Shown: positions 1 through 12,400, numbered from the stretch's first letter. The stretch is DNA of 64,000 bases from Oasisia sp. SBJ-2009 (GCA_964017155.1 OZ024861.1:15161326-15225325); one strand, 5' to 3'. A program made the numbers and translations. The notes: generated by a model not told the origin, from the sequence alone.

Positions 1-505
1 CTCTTACCTTTCTCTCACCACGTTCTCTATCAGCAGTCTCCAATATCTTCTATCTGTTGCTCTATTTCTTCATTATTCTGCCACTCTTTCTATATCACTT
101 TTAATGCAATCCCCCATCGCAATTTCGGTCTTCCTCGCCTCCTTTTTCTCTCCACATCCTAGGCATCTGCTATCTGACAACTTTTCATCTCCCATTCATT
201 CCACATGACCAGCCCATGTCATCCTACTCCTTACCAATTTCTCCTTAACACTTTCCTTCGCACCAACCTCCACTTTCAATTCATCCATTCTTCTCTTATC
301 AGCTCTCTCTTAGATCCAGCGATTATTCTTACCAGGACCTGGACCTTCTCATTGCGTGTCTCTGTTAGTGCCATCATACATAGTGTATTTTGTATGTCGA
401 TCATTTGCTTTAAGTTTATGCGATAGGCGTCTGTCTCCCATCACCCCTTCGACTTCCCTCCATGCGTTAGCTCCTGCTGTAACCCTCACACTAATCAAAG
501 CAAAT
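1..505 (-). pseudogene. Non-LTR retrotransposon, C-terminal RT tail (broken)
   Basis: Read on the reverse strand, this stretch encodes in pieces the C-terminal region found after the RT domain of many invertebrate LINE-type polyproteins. Recognisable segments in order are ANAWREVEGVMGDRRLS (about 440-480), MDELKVEVG followed by MTWAGHVE (about 205-290), and KRRRGRPKLRW with DCIKSDIERV in a shifted frame (about 90-165). The order agrees with the family. An in-frame TGA follows GHVE where Arg is usual, and at least one frameshift is present, so the copy is dead. The element is cut by the window edge at its 3' side. The clade cannot be fixed from this tail alone. Confidence 0.68.
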
Positions 506-854
506 GAAACTTCCTATAGTGTTTAATTTATAAATTGTAATAACCAATACATCAATTATGCTAAGGTAGGAATGTATAATTATTGTTTCAGTACAGTAAC
601 TGACTACATGTTGGTATTTGCCATAGTCTTTGTCAATAGGTTTGGGAGATATAGCGTGAGGAATGCCGTGGCCCGCTATAGGTGGATACTATATAAAGGC
701 GATGGGTTCATGTTTCATTAGTAATATGTCGTTTCTTTCTTATGTTCTAACTTTGACGCTGTATTTGGTAAAGTTACTTCTGTGAATGGGTTTGCTGATC
801 TGTCATATATATTGGTCAGTGAACTTGGCTGTTATGTCTTTATTCATTTTAAGA
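506..854. other. No gene seen
   Basis: A+T-rich sequence between the reverse-strand retrotransposon tail and a TA-rich repeat. I see no coding or structured feature. Confidence 0.5.
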
Positions 855-1013
855 GAGTTGGGTTTGAATTATATATATATATATATAATATATATATTAT
901 TATTCAAACCCATTATATATATATAAATATATATATTATAATTCAAACCCATAATTCAATATGTATATATATATATATATATATATTATAATTCAAACCC
1001 ATAATTCAGTATG

Positions 1014-1062
<49 letters not shown>
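855..1062. repeat. TA-rich tandem repeat with TTCAAACCCATA spacers
   Basis: Runs of (TA)n alternate with the segment ATTCAAACCCATAATTCA (about 946-958 and 993-1007) and one inverted copy (GGGTTTGAATTATA near 859). The repeat period is roughly 45-65 bp. It ends where an RTE-like endonuclease fragment begins. Confidence 0.75.
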
Positions 1063-1078
1063 CGGATGGCCCCCTCCA

Positions 1079-1845
1079 ATGCAAAATCCTGTCTACGCCA
1101 CTGCACCAACGAGCAACATTGACGAAGAAGAAACCAAGGACCAGTTTTACAGCAGATTACAAAGCATCCTGGAAAAGTGCAAAGAAAAGGATGTGACAAT
1201 CTTCATTGGAGATGTCGGTGCTAAGATAGGAATGGACAACAACAACAACATGAACAAGTGATGGGAGAACCCATGGTGTTGGAGAGATGGACGAGACCGT
1301 AGACAGATTTGCGGACACATGTGCACTGAACAACATTGTCATCGGAGACACCTTTTTCACACATAAAATGACACACAAGACCACGTGGGTGTTACCTCAT
1401 CACTTGATAGAGAACCAGATAGATCGCATTTGCATGGTGACAGCAACAAACAGATAACATACTATGGCAGCCTCTGAAATATCAAAAGGGAAGAGAGGAA
1501 TACAAGCTAAAATCGTGCGGCATGAAGAAGAACCAGACCTAAACTTGTCAAGAAGTCGTTGGCCCGGCGAAGCAGGAACTGAACGATTTGGATTACAGTA
1601 GAAACCTGGCGCAGGATCTAGGTGCGGTACGGGAAGAAATCATCAGTAAGCAACAGTCGAATAACAGCGACAACGGCACAGCCACAGGAAGAGCACACAG
1701 AAAGCAACGTGGAGGCAAAGAAGAGTGTTAAAATTGACAAATGAAATCACTTCAACAGTCTGGAAGAAGAAGCAGAATAAGCAGCAGGCAGCAGAAATAT
1801 GAGACAGCTGTACGACACCACCAGAAAACTAGCAGAGGTAAGTAT
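1079..1845 (+). pseudogene. RTE-like retrotransposon endonuclease and linker fragment
   Basis: The translated frame resembles the apurinic-type endonuclease domain of RTE-like LINEs. The first part includes DEEETKDQFYSRLQ and FIGDVGAKIG (about 1,115-1,245). After a frameshift near 1,258 it continues with GVGEMDETVDRFADTCALN and then TTWVLPHH and ENQIDRICM (about 1,275-1,440). The region 1,440-1,760 is poorly preserved. Close to 1,795-1,840 the motif RNMRQLYDTTRKLAEVS appears, which in this family lies between endonuclease and RT. The open frame then runs straight into the (GGGC/GGAC)n microsatellite. The RT core is not found downstream, so the element is truncated. Confidence 0.72.
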
Positions 1846-2506
1846 AGGGCGGGCGGGCGGGCGGGCGGGCGGGCGGGCGGGCGGGCGGGCGGGCGGGCGG
1901 GCGGGCGGGCGGGCGGGCGGGCGGGCGGGCGGGCGGGCGGGCGGACGGACGGACGGACGGACGGGCGGGCGGACGGACGGACGGACGGACGGACGGACGG
2001 ACGGACGGACGGACGGACGGACGGACGGACGGACGGACGGACGGACGGACGGACGGACGGACGGACGGACGGACGGACGGACGGACGGACGGACGGACGG
2101 ACGGACGGACGGACGGACGGACGGACGGACGGACGGACGGACGGACGGACGGACGGACGGACGGACGGACGGACGGACGGACGGACGGACGGACGGACGG
2201 ACGGACGGACGGACGGACGGACGGACGGACGGACGGACGGACGGACGGACGGACGGACGGACGGACGGACGGACGGACGGACGGACGGACGGACGGACGG
2301 ACGGACGGACGGACGGACGGACGGACGGACGGACGGACGGACGGACGGACGGACGGACGGACGGACGGACGGACGGACGGACGGACGGACGGACGGACGG
2401 ACGGACGGACGGACGGACGGACGGACGGACGGACGGACGGACGGACGGACGGACGGACGGACGGACGGACGGACGGACGGACGGACGGACGGACGGACGG
2501 ACGGAC
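1846..2506. repeat. (GGGC)n then (GGAC)n microsatellite
   Basis: About 24 copies of GGGC (1,846-1,943) pass through a short mixed zone into about 135 almost perfect copies of GGAC. The run is open in several frames (AGGR, then TDGR), but this follows from the repeat and is not evidence of a gene. It sits exactly where the RTE-like frame breaks off. Confidence 0.97.
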
Positions 2507-2573
2507 AACAAACAATTAATTTACCATTTTAACTACCTCTTAAGCGTTCGAAAGATAGCATGGTATATGTTAA

Positions 2574-3458
2574 GTGAACATGGATGGAAAGGAGACCTTC
2601 CACTCTTACCTGGCGACAAGACGAATGCAAGAGACTGGTTGTGAGAAGGTGATGCAAGGGAATACAGGGCAACATGTAGAAAACTGCTCGAGTCGCTGGT
2701 CGTTAAACTCGAACGATCGAACCAGCAGCTTGTCTCCTTCATGGGTGAGCAGAGCCAAGAAATCCGAGGTCTGCGAAAAGACATAGCGACAAGCAATCTT
2801 CCAGACGCCTACGCCAACAATGGGAGACCACAGGCTGTGACATTGCTTGTGGGGGACAGCGTGCTACGTGATGTACGCGTTGATAAAACGCCCAATGGCA
2901 TCCCCATCAAAATTCGTAGGAAATCAGGCGCCCCTCTCACCGATATCGAACAAATGGTCGATGACGCGGCTAAAACGGAAACCATCGACACAATATTCAT
3001 CGTTGGTGGTACTCACGAAACAACTAGTGCCGTGAGTGTTGCTAACATAAAACAAAAAATATCGCGCAACTACTGCGGATGCCGACAACTTTGACACCAA
3101 CCATTACGGTGAGCGTAGCAGCATACTGCCGTCGAAGCGTCGAGCCAATCCAGATCGACGGGCTGACGTCAACATGAAAGTGAAGGAAGCGTGCAACGAA
3201 GTCGACGTCAGTATCTTTGTCAACAACGCAAATTGCACATTCTGGAACGGGGCTGCTGAAGACGCAGCTTTAAAGAGAGACGGTCTGCACCTATCTGAGA
3301 GTGGAGTTGGAAGGTTGCTGTTGAATCTGTCTCTCCCAGAACAGCCACCGAAACATTACAAATGCCAACACCAACAACAACAACGCCGACGCGTGTCAAA
3401 CGCAACGAACCACGATCGATCGCGTTACTATTTCCGAACTGGGGTCATCGGACCATAA
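2574..3458 (+). pseudogene. ORF1 of CR1/L2-type element with SGNH esterase domain
   Basis: Two frames together outline an SGNH-hydrolase (esterase) domain of the kind found in ORF1 of some CR1/L2 and related LINEs. The nucleophile motif LLVGDSVLRDV lies at about 2,843-2,875 (GDS at 2,852-2,860), a VGGTHE block at about 3,002-3,020, and the catalytic Asp/His pair in RDGLHLSE at about 3,277-3,300. The frame is lost between about 3,090 and 3,174. The upstream part (2,574-2,800) carries a charged, probably coiled-coil segment. The ORF1 end is followed within tens of bases by the last residues of an endonuclease, so the intervening coding DNA has been deleted. Confidence 0.7.
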
Positions 3459-4436
3459 CATGGTTTTGCTTAAACACAAAGCGAAAACGTCAGTTGATAT
3501 TGGATGCGTGTTGCGGTTAACCGTAAGGTGTATGGGGCCATATCAAAATGACACATTCAATATGGCTTTATCAGCCATTAAATGGGAACCCCTATTTAGG
3601 CTTGATTCATGTGCAGATCAGTATTCATATTATCAAACGGTTATTTGCAACCTGATGAAAATATGCTTTCTTACTAAGATTGTTACGAGGCATACGGCTG
3701 ATAAACCATGGGCCACAGACTGGTTCAGAGACTTAGTACGTAAAAGACAGCGAGCTCACATGAGTGGTGATTTGAATCAAGCAAAATGATTGCGTAATAA
3801 GGACAATCGAGCCGCTTCGAAACATTAGTATAATTTTAACCACACACAAATTGCAGCAATGCATGAATCGGGATCCCACGATTGGTGGAACCATATGAAA
3901 ACAATAATGGGATTTAAAACAAATGGCAACTCATACATGCAAGGTCTAGCTAACAAAACAACGGATGGTGATTGTGGCTTACTGCCTACTGGCCAACACA
4001 ATAAATGATTTCTTTGTGTCTGTGAGTGACCATTTGCCTCGGTTAAATAAGAGTCACAAGATGTTCACCGTTAACGAGGAACTGCCGGATCAGTATGTGA
4101 TAAGCGTATGTACTACGTTTAAAGCATTGGAGAGTGTTAAAGCCAACAAGGCTACTGGGACTGACAACATTCCTGCATAAGAAACCATGCAAATATTCTC
4201 GCCCCTCTATTAAATGCTATTTTTAACAATTCACTAAGAGAATGTGTTCTCCTTATGGAATGGAAAATGGCCAATACTGTTGCCAAAAAACAAACCCACC
4301 TGTGTCGATTGAAAAAGACATCAGACCAATTTCACTAACTTCAATAGCTGCCAATGTGTTTGAATCAATAATAATGAAATGGGTGGATGAAACAATTGAA
4401 GGTGAAATTGATGCTAAGCAATTGGGAGGAATTTAG
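3415..4436 (+). pseudogene. End of endonuclease plus N-terminal RT of the same old LINE
   Basis: The frame begins with SSDHNMVLLKHK (about 3,443-3,480), the C-terminal SDH motif of a LINE endonuclease, and continues with PWATDWFRDLVRKRQRAH (about 3,706-3,760), the usual linker to RT. Further fragments are SVKANKATGTDNIPA (about 4,134-4,178) and ISLTSIAANVFESI then KQLGGI (about 4,328-4,434), which is the start of the RT fingers. Stops and frameshifts separate these pieces. The RT stops at GGI and the next base belongs to another retrotransposon, so the catalytic YxDD part is missing. Confidence 0.7.
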
Positions 4437-4738
4437 TCCAGGACCTGCCCTATAGGCCGGTAGACATTTCGGAGGTATCGAAGTTTGACTGTTGATTTGG
4501 GTAATATATACATATGGCTTTAACATTCTACTAGGTGTATTGGTCCGCGCCTGTGTGGCTGCACCTATTGACGCTCTCCATAACTACAGCTGATTCTGCT
4601 ACTTTTACCCAGTCTACAGCGCTCAAGTTTGTATATGTGCTTTATGAATACACAAGGAGAACGCTGGTGTGAGTAATTTTATCAAGTGTTTGTGCCTTTC
4701 TACTATTTTATCTGACTTACATTTGTGATTGCACCTGT

Positions 4739-7700
4739 GTGACATTGACAATTTGGCGATCAGTCATGTGTTACCGTCCAGTGGACATTGTTTACACACC
4801 CACCTTGACCAGAGACCACCTGTATCGGTTACGGCCCAGCGGTCACAGACACTGTAGACTTAACAGTGCTGCCTGGAGAGCTGCTTGTGAAGCAGGGGTG
4901 GCACTCCACCGGCCCACCCATCGAGGTTGTCGTGGGGGTGCACGTAAACAACGACCGATACGTGTAATTGTATCTTCACGACCAACAGCACCTGCTAGGC
5001 CCGTACCTAGAGTAAGTCACTTAACGAGTATATGTAGTAAACAGTATACATGTGGCGTTCCACTGACAGTGTGTTGTCTGAATGCTCAGTCAGTTCGAAA
5101 TAAGGCTACATCGCTGGCTGACCTGGTCATTTCCAGGGACATTGACATATTAGCGTTGACAGAAACCTGGCTTGGGGTCGACACTGACAATTACGTGATA
5201 AAATTACTTGTGCCATCTGGCTACACATTTCTACATACTCCTCGCTACAAGTTTGACGCACCGTTAAGCCCTGCCCTAAACCGCGGCGGTGGCGTGGGCC
5301 TAATGTACAAGTCCGGCATGAAAGTTGAGAGTGTGAGGTCAAGTTTTAACTTCACCCACTTCGAACACGCTGACTATTATATTACAACACGTGACGCAAA
5401 ATTCAAATTCAGATTGGGAGTGATATATCGCCCTCCACCGTCTAAACGGAATGGCTTCACAAAGAATATTTTCTTTGAGCAATGGTCAACATACTTGGAC
5501 ACCGTGATGCTGGACCCACATGACATCGTTATTACCGGTGATGTGAATTTCCATCTTGACATTGTAGCAGATCCTGATGCACGGCGTTTCTCGGAGATGC
5601 TCTCTGACCGGGACATGCGCCAGTTAGTCACAGATGCCACGCACAATAAAGGTCACCTCCTGGATATTGTTATCGTTCGAAACAACACTGCAATGAGTCC
5701 TTCACGACTGAGTGTTTACGACCCGTGCTTATGTGACACGCATGGGAATATATCCGGTGACCACATGGCCATCATGTTTTGTGTAAATGCTGCAAAGCCT
5801 GCACGAATGCGTAAAGAGGTAGTTTTTCGGCGTTTGCATCATATCTGTCTTCAGGAGTTTAAACGTGACATTGTCTCTTTGCATGACGAGATAAACTGTG
5901 CTGCGTCTTTTGGTGACATGGTTGCCGCATACAATGTGGGTTACGTCGCCTTGTTGACAACCATGCCCCGCAGCGGACGATGACCATAACATTGCGACCG
6001 GATTGTCCGTGGTACACTGATGAGCTCCGGGACGAGAAACAACGTCGACGGCGAGCTGAGCACAAGTGGCCGCAAACCCGTCTTGAGGTACATCGGCAGG
6101 CGTATCGAGCTCAATGCGTAGTCTTCAACAACATGCTGGTTAATGCGAAGAAAAACTACTATACGACAAAGATTGCCAACTGCAAGAATGACCAAAAACA
6201 ACCATTTCGCATTACAAAGAACCTCATGGGAAATGGTGGTGTAACAGCAATGCCATCGCATGTGTGTCCGGCTGTCATGGCGCAGCGATTTGGTGATCAC
6301 TTCATTGAGAAAGGGTGTAATATCCGGGATGACAATGTCGACTGTGGGGAAGATCATCCAGACATTACGTTGGTAGCTATGAACAACGCCGTTGCATTCG
6401 ATGGTGTCCCACTAGTCTGCTTTGAGACTGTCAGTGAATTGGACGTTGAGCGATTAGTTAAGTCATGTGAATTAGATCCAATACCGACGTGGCTTCTAAA
6501 GCGGTGTTCTGCTGAGTTAGTTCCAGTAATTACTGTTATGATAAATGCGTCTCTTACATCATCGCATGTCCCTGCTGACTTCAAGCATGTGATCGTTAAA
6601 CCACTTCTGAAATAACCTACGTTGGACAAAGACATTTTGAACAACTACCGACCTGTGTCGAACTTGCCATTTATATCAAAATTGGTTGAAAGAGTCGTCG
6701 CAAAACAACTTAATATGCACATTGATGAACACGCACTGCACGACCCTTTTCAGTCGGCATACCGTCGTGGCCACTCCACTGAAACAGCGTTACTCCGTGT
6801 CAAGAATGACATTGCCGAGTCACTGGACAAGAAATGTACAACAATTCTTGTAATGCTTGATTTGTCGGCCGCGTTCGATTCAGTCGTGCATGAATTGTTG
6901 ATGACTCGACTTGAACAGTCATTCGGCATCACCGATAAGGCGCTTGCATGACTGATATAATATATTAGCGAGAGGAATCAGACGGTGGTAGTGGGAAGTG
7001 CCGAGTCGGGTGGTTCAGTCGTGACGCGTGGCGTTCCACAAGGGTCAGTGCTAGGGCCTATCCTATATTGTATCTACACAAAGCCGATTGGACGGATTAT
7101 TACTAGACATGGCATGCACCATCACTGTTATGCTGACGACCTTCAAATATACCTGTTGATCGAGACGAATCGATTGTGACGGCACTTGCTAAGGTAGAAC
7201 TGTGTGTAGCTGAAGTCGCTGCCTGGCTGACAAAAAACAACTTAAAACTGAACATGGAGAAATCCGAGGTGATAATTTTTTCCTCGACGAAGAAACGCGA
7301 CAGCCTGCCTGCTGATTTGTATATGACAGTAGCCGGCCATCAAATTCAACCGTCATCGTGCGTGCGCAATTTGGGTGTGACATTTGACTGTAACCTGAGG
7401 ATGGAGCAGCAGATCGCTAACGTTGTGAATGTGTGTTACTATCAGATAAGAAACATTGGGCGAATTCGCCCACATCTGACAAATGAATCGTGTAAAACAC
7501 TTGTTCGTGTACTAGTAACATCCCGGTTAGACTATTGCAACTCTCTCCTCTATGGTATACCAAACAACACCATGCAGCGACTGCAAAGGGTGCAGAATTG
7601 TGCAGCTCGCATAATTACGCGTACGAAGAAATACGATCATCACATTACACCAGTGCTGCAGCGACTACATTGGCTACCAGTTCATCTGAGACCAACCTAC

Positions 7701-7982
7701 AAAGTGCTGCTATTGACCTATTGTGCTCTAAATGGGGTAGCGCCCGACTACCTGAGAGAATTGTTCAACTACAGACACGTAAACAGAATTCTACGATCTG
7801 CCTCGCAGCCGCCCCCTTTGTCAATACCGGCCTCACAGACCGTCACCCACGGTGATCACCGTTTCGCCGTCTGCTCGGCAGTTCTATGGAACAATTTGCC
7901 GTCTTTGATCAGGACTGCCTCAACAGTAAACAGTTTTAAGACACTTCTAAAAACTCATTTATTTAGGCAAGCTTTTTTGTAA
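4739..7982 (+). pseudogene. Endonuclease-reverse transcriptase polyprotein (CR1/L2 type), broken
   Basis: Would perform target nicking and target-primed reverse transcription. Endonuclease motifs in order: LNAQSVRNK (about 5,079), TETWLG (about 5,158), GVIYRPPP (about 5,419), ITGDVN (5,531-5,548), HLLDIVI (about 5,650) and GDHMAI (about 5,757). RT motifs: NYRPVSNLPFISK (about 6,643), LDLSAAFDSV (about 6,857, motif A), RGVPQGSVLGPILY (about 7,028, motif B) and CYADDLQIY (about 7,126, catalytic motif C). The C-terminus has RLDYCNSLLYG and LQRLHWLPV. Defects are a frameshift near 5,978, TAA at 6,613-6,615, TGA at 6,949-6,951, TAA at 6,958-6,960 and a frameshift near 7,175. The catalytic residues themselves are intact. 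The true start codon is uncertain. Confidence 0.88.
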
Positions 7983-8061
7983 TTTAACTTTTTGTGTTTT
8001 AATTGATCATGTTTAAATCAATTAGTGTATTTAAATTAATTTTACTTTATTTATGTATTTT

Positions 8062-8064
<3 letters not shown>

Positions 8065-8117
<53 letters not shown>
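8065..8117. repeat. (TA)n in the retrotransposon 3' UTR
   Basis: A pure TA dinucleotide run of about 53 bp inside the 3' untranslated part of the CR1/L2-type element. Confidence 0.95.
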
Positions 8118-8120
<3 letters not shown>

Positions 8121-8220
8121 ATTCTGTTCCTGTTTGTCAAATGCTATCTTCATGCTTTTAGATACTGTATTTTAGGTATTTTAGGTATTCTTTACACATT
8201 TATTTTTAGGTATATTTGTA

Positions 8221-8287
8221 AAGCGCCTGAGAGCAATTGTAATTGATCGGGCGCTATATAAGTAGTTATTATTATTATTATTATTAG
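8221..8287 (+). other. Conserved 3' hairpin and (TTA)n tail of the LINE
   Basis: The arms GCGCC (8,223-8,227) and GGCGC (about 8,250-8,254) can pair. The sequence GCTATATAAG then leads into (TTA)n at about 8,266-8,287. In CR1/L2-type elements such a 3' structure is the signal recognised by the RT. Its presence marks the 3' end of the insertion. Confidence 0.7.
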
Positions 8288-9330
8288 GTGGAAATTAAAA
8301 AAAACGGGCATAAGGTGGCGACGGTCATTTTTCAAAATGGCTGCCAAATTCAATATCCCGGTATCTTAATAAATACGGCAAGCAAAATAATAATTGTGGT
8401 ATGCCAATGTATGTTTCAGTAGACTCCAATTTCAAATATATAATCACCTGGCTCCTATGGCTTTTATATCCGCCATTTTTAAAGATGGCGGTCGTCAATA
8501 CAAATGTCCCAATATCTCAAAAACGTCGTCACCTAGAGCAATTTTATTGACGTTGTTGGATAGCTTGTTGGATAGCGATATCAAATATGTTATTTGTTAC
8601 CTTCAATAACATAACAATTCGCCCCATTTTTAAAGATGGCGTCTGTCAAAGCCCATTATGACCGTATTTAAGAAATACGGTATTTAGATCCATCTTTCAC
8701 CACATCTTAAGTGCTTCATGTCGTCGAAGGGTGTAGCAGATATACAGTGGAGACCTGTTTGACCCACTGTTAACATTAGTTATCAGTTTGAGACGAGTTC
8801 AACGACATATATGATATGTTCCCTATTATCGCTCAGTATACATGAGATCATATGGCGAGACCATTATTCGATGTGTCATCTGTATATAACCAAATGCCAA
8901 TATAATTATGAATTTCATGTATGTTTGAAAAGTGTCATCACCAGAACACATTACAGATGGAAAGGTGCATGTGAAAAACATGTTTATAGGTTAAAGCCTG
9001 CATCACTCAGGCCAGGACTACCATCGATCTAAATAGATTATCAGGTACTGAGCATTCAAATTATGTTTTAAACCAGGTGGAATTGCCTACGAGATATATC
9101 TCACTGTTATAACTATCCCAAAAGAGAAGTAGTAATGAGGTATTTGTTTACAATAAGCCAAGGTTGCCTCATTGATTGAAGACATTTCTATTATATAACA
9201 ACACACAAGTACATTACTGTAGCTATTATTATTTCAAACATTTTTGTTTCTTGTCTTGCCATATTTCAGATGATTGAAAATAAACATGGCCATGGACAAA
9301 AATACATAATCACTTGAGATTTTACAACCG
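8288..9330. repeat. Degenerate ~150-bp repeats with ATTTTTAAAGATGGCG core; no gene
   Basis: A core related to CATTTTTAAAGATGGCG occurs three times at about 8,325, 8,473 and 8,623, each followed within about 40 bases by a segment describing CCGGTATCTTAA or close variants. This looks like three old copies of a ~150-bp unit. The rest, up to 9,330, shows nothing recognisable. Confidence 0.45.
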
Positions 9331-9420
9331 AAAACAAAACGAAGTCCTATACGTTAACATGGAGAATATGGACCTCCTGCCCCCAGCCTCGTTTTCGCGC
9401 GCGAGACTTACATGCCCTAT
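9331..9420 (+). repeat. Dispersed repeat, copy 1
   Basis: About 90 bp from AAAACAAAACGAAGTCCTAT through CCTCGTTTTCGCGCGCGAGA to ACATGCCCTATTA, almost the same as 19,095-19,199. The segment contains a CGCGCG core. Its family is not recognised. A ~10-bp insertion (CCCCCAACTG) separates the two copies. Confidence 0.85.
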
Positions 9421-9786
9421 TAGAATAGGGTAAAGGCCACTGTGTTAATTGTTAAATACTTTTATTCTACAGTGTGTGGGCTGCGCTAACGAATGCTTTG
9501 GAAGCAAGAAGCCTGAGAATAGTCCTGATGTCTGACTGTGGGCAGGTATTACGAGTGACTTGTTATGTTTATTATACTTTATATTTAATGACTATGCAAT
9601 TGTTTTGCGTTGGTGGTGTGGTCTTAAATGTGTTTTCCCGATGGGGATGCATGGACAATGATGCAGTTATTTTAGTTACGGTTTGGTTAGTGACTAGGTG
9701 CCTATGGTTAATCATGTACTGGTATGTCTGGAGCTATTGCTAGGGTTACACTGATTAAGGGTTATTGTGGTCGCAATGTTATTGGT
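9421..9786. other. No gene seen
   Basis: Unique-looking sequence with an open stretch of 89 codons (9,474-9,743) that has no recognisable domain. I do not call it a gene. Confidence 0.4.
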
Positions 9787-10085
9787 AACTAAACATCAGT
9801 CAGGTGTATTTTCGTAAGGACAAGGGTTAGTCCTGTGTCGGACGGTGTATATATTTGCAGGTGCATGTTGTTCCTGCGTTTTATTGTATATATTTTGTGT
9901 GTAACGCATGTGTTGTGCTAACAGTGTTAATTGAGGTTGCAAGTAACTAAACATCAGATATGTATTTTCTTAACGACAATGTTAGTCTTGTGCTGGACTG
10001 TGTATATATTCGCATGTGAATGTTGTTCCTGTGTTTGATTGTATATATTTGGTGGGTAACACATGTGTTGTTGTTACAGGGTCTT
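9787..10085. repeat. Tandem duplication of ~158 bp
   Basis: Two diverged direct copies start with AACTAAACATCAG at 9,787 and 9,945. Both continue with a GTTAGTC(C/T)TGTG block, GTGTATATATT(T/C)GCA and TGTTGTTCCTG, and end near a (C/A)ACATGTGTTGTG segment. Confidence 0.8.
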
Positions 10086-10147
10086 ATCTTGTGTGTGATG
10101 TGAATAAAGAATTGGGAAATGATGATCCAGCGTCGGTGTCCATCCTT

Positions 10148-10922
<775 letters not shown>

Positions 10923-10944
10923 CGGCACGGGTACAAGCTCGGCG

Positions 10945-11120
10945 AAAGTTCTTTCGCCGACGCGTCCAAACCTTCCCGCCGACGCTTTCACACCTTCCCA
11001 CCGACGCTTCCAAAACTTCCAGCCGACGCTTCCAAAACGTCCCACCGACGTTTCCAAAACTTCCCACCGACGCGCCCAAAACTTCGCGAGTTGGTTACGC
11101 TGCCGACGCGACCGTTGAAC
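10945..11120 (+). repeat. CGACGCGTCC minisatellite, array 1
   Basis: About seven copies of a ~23-bp unit with core CCGACGCTTCCAAAACTTCC. The array is closed by TTACGCTGCCGACGCGACC at about 11,093-11,112. The same closing segment ends the other two arrays. Confidence 0.88.
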
Positions 11121-11365
11121 CTCTGTAGGCTATCAGGTCATGTGTATCCTGTGTATACCTGTAGGGTAACAGGTCATGTGTATCCTGTGTATATCTACAG
11201 AGCGTCTCAGTTCATGCGTGTCCTATTTGTATACCTACAGTGTCCTGTATGTATTCACACAGTCTCAAGTCATGTGTACTGTATACATCTATTGAGAGAT
11301 TCATATCGTGTGTGCCCTATATATAGGGTATACCCACAAGAGACACAGTCAGGTCATGTACCCTG
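11121..11365 (+). repeat. Degenerate ~38-bp tandem repeat
   Basis: About six diverged copies of a unit containing TCAGGTCATGTGTATCCTG and GTATAC, in the interior of the foldback element. Confidence 0.75.
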
Positions 11366-12099
11366 AGCGCGTGCTCGTTTAACCTGTATCATGCGTTCAC
11401 AAATTCACGGTATAAAGCGATGAGCCGCGGGCGTACAACAAGGTCAGTAAGTAGCCACGCGAGACCCCTTTGCCACCCACTCTCATACGCACACTTCCCT
11501 TCTTCCACCTGTCTACCTTATGTTTGTCCCTACGTCATTTAGGTACCGTGGTAGACGGGAATAACCAACTTACAGGTCAGTAGCACACACTGCAACGACC
11601 CCAGAAACGCATGAGTGAACACACTGCAAAGCGCCCAGCGGTTGGTGTATAGTTAAAGAGTGGGTCAGTTAAATGTGGATCATTATCTTGTTGTACCTGC
11701 GTTATGCTTCAGTAACTCACCTGCCTGCGAAACTCTGGTAAATGTATATAGAGCACGATAACGTTGCACAAATGACTATGTAGTGGTTAGGTTGTAGACT
11801 CAATGTCACTGTAACAACGTCGATATAACGTCAATGGTAAGACGTTACATTGACGGTTAATTCATAACATATAGATCCAATATTGGGCAATAGGGATTTG
11901 TCTATCATTAAACAGGAACAGAACACGTACAACATTTCGGTCAGTATTGATATTGGAAGATGGGATAAATGATATATGAGTAAAATTTACTTACCTTCAG
12001 TAAGAAACAGAGATAGAATAATGTCGGCTGTCCTGGTGTTGATAGCTTGTGACCGTGACAAGCAAGGCGGAAGTGATTCGCCCGGGCGGTAGTGGGTGC
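11366..12099. other. Foldback interior, no gene seen
   Basis: Interior sequence of the foldback element. No transposase or other domain is recognised on either strand. Confidence 0.45.
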
Positions 12100-12400
12100 G
12101 GTTCCGGGTCGCGTCGGCAGCGTAACCCACTCGGCTAGCCGAGGCGTCCAAAATGAAATAGTCGCGTCGGCGGAAAGCCTTGGACGCGTCGGCGGGAAGT
12201 TTGGACGCGTCGGCGAGAAGTTTGGACGCGTCGGCGAGATATTTTGGACGCGTCGGCGGGAAGTTTGGACGCGTCGGCGAGAATATTTGGACGCGTCGGC
12301 GGTGAATTTGGTCGCGTCGGCGAAATAACTTTTACCCGTGCCGAAGTGGTATCGTTGCCGATGCAACAAAATAATTTTGAATTTGGTCGAGTCGGCGTCA
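12100..12400 (-). repeat. CGACGCGTCC minisatellite, array 2 (inverted)
   Basis: About nine copies of a ~23-bp unit GGACGCGTCGGCGAGAAGTT, which is array 1 in reverse orientation. It is bounded by GGTCGCGTCGGCAGCGTAAC at about 12,106 and by GCCGAAGTGGTATCGTTGCC at about 12,342. Confidence 0.9.

Larger units (their letters stand above)
4437..8287 (+). mobile_element. CR1/L2-type non-LTR retrotransposon, nearly full length, inactivated
   Basis: An about 3.85-kb element with a ~300-bp 5' leader, one endonuclease-RT coding region (4,739-7,982) and a 3' UTR. It ends in a GCGCC/GGCGC hairpin followed by (TTA)n, the kind of 3' terminus used by CR1/L2 elements. It begins immediately after the truncated RT of the older LINE, which suggests insertion into or replacement of that element. 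No sequence continuing the older RT is seen after 8,287, so a simple nested insertion is not proven. No target duplication is evident, which is common for this group. Confidence 0.85.

Noticed and set aside
1741..2644. Long open frames of TDGR or SVRP repeats on both strands
   Set aside because: They are produced by the tetranucleotide repeat itself, which is open in several frames. Only the short part before it is a known protein fragment.
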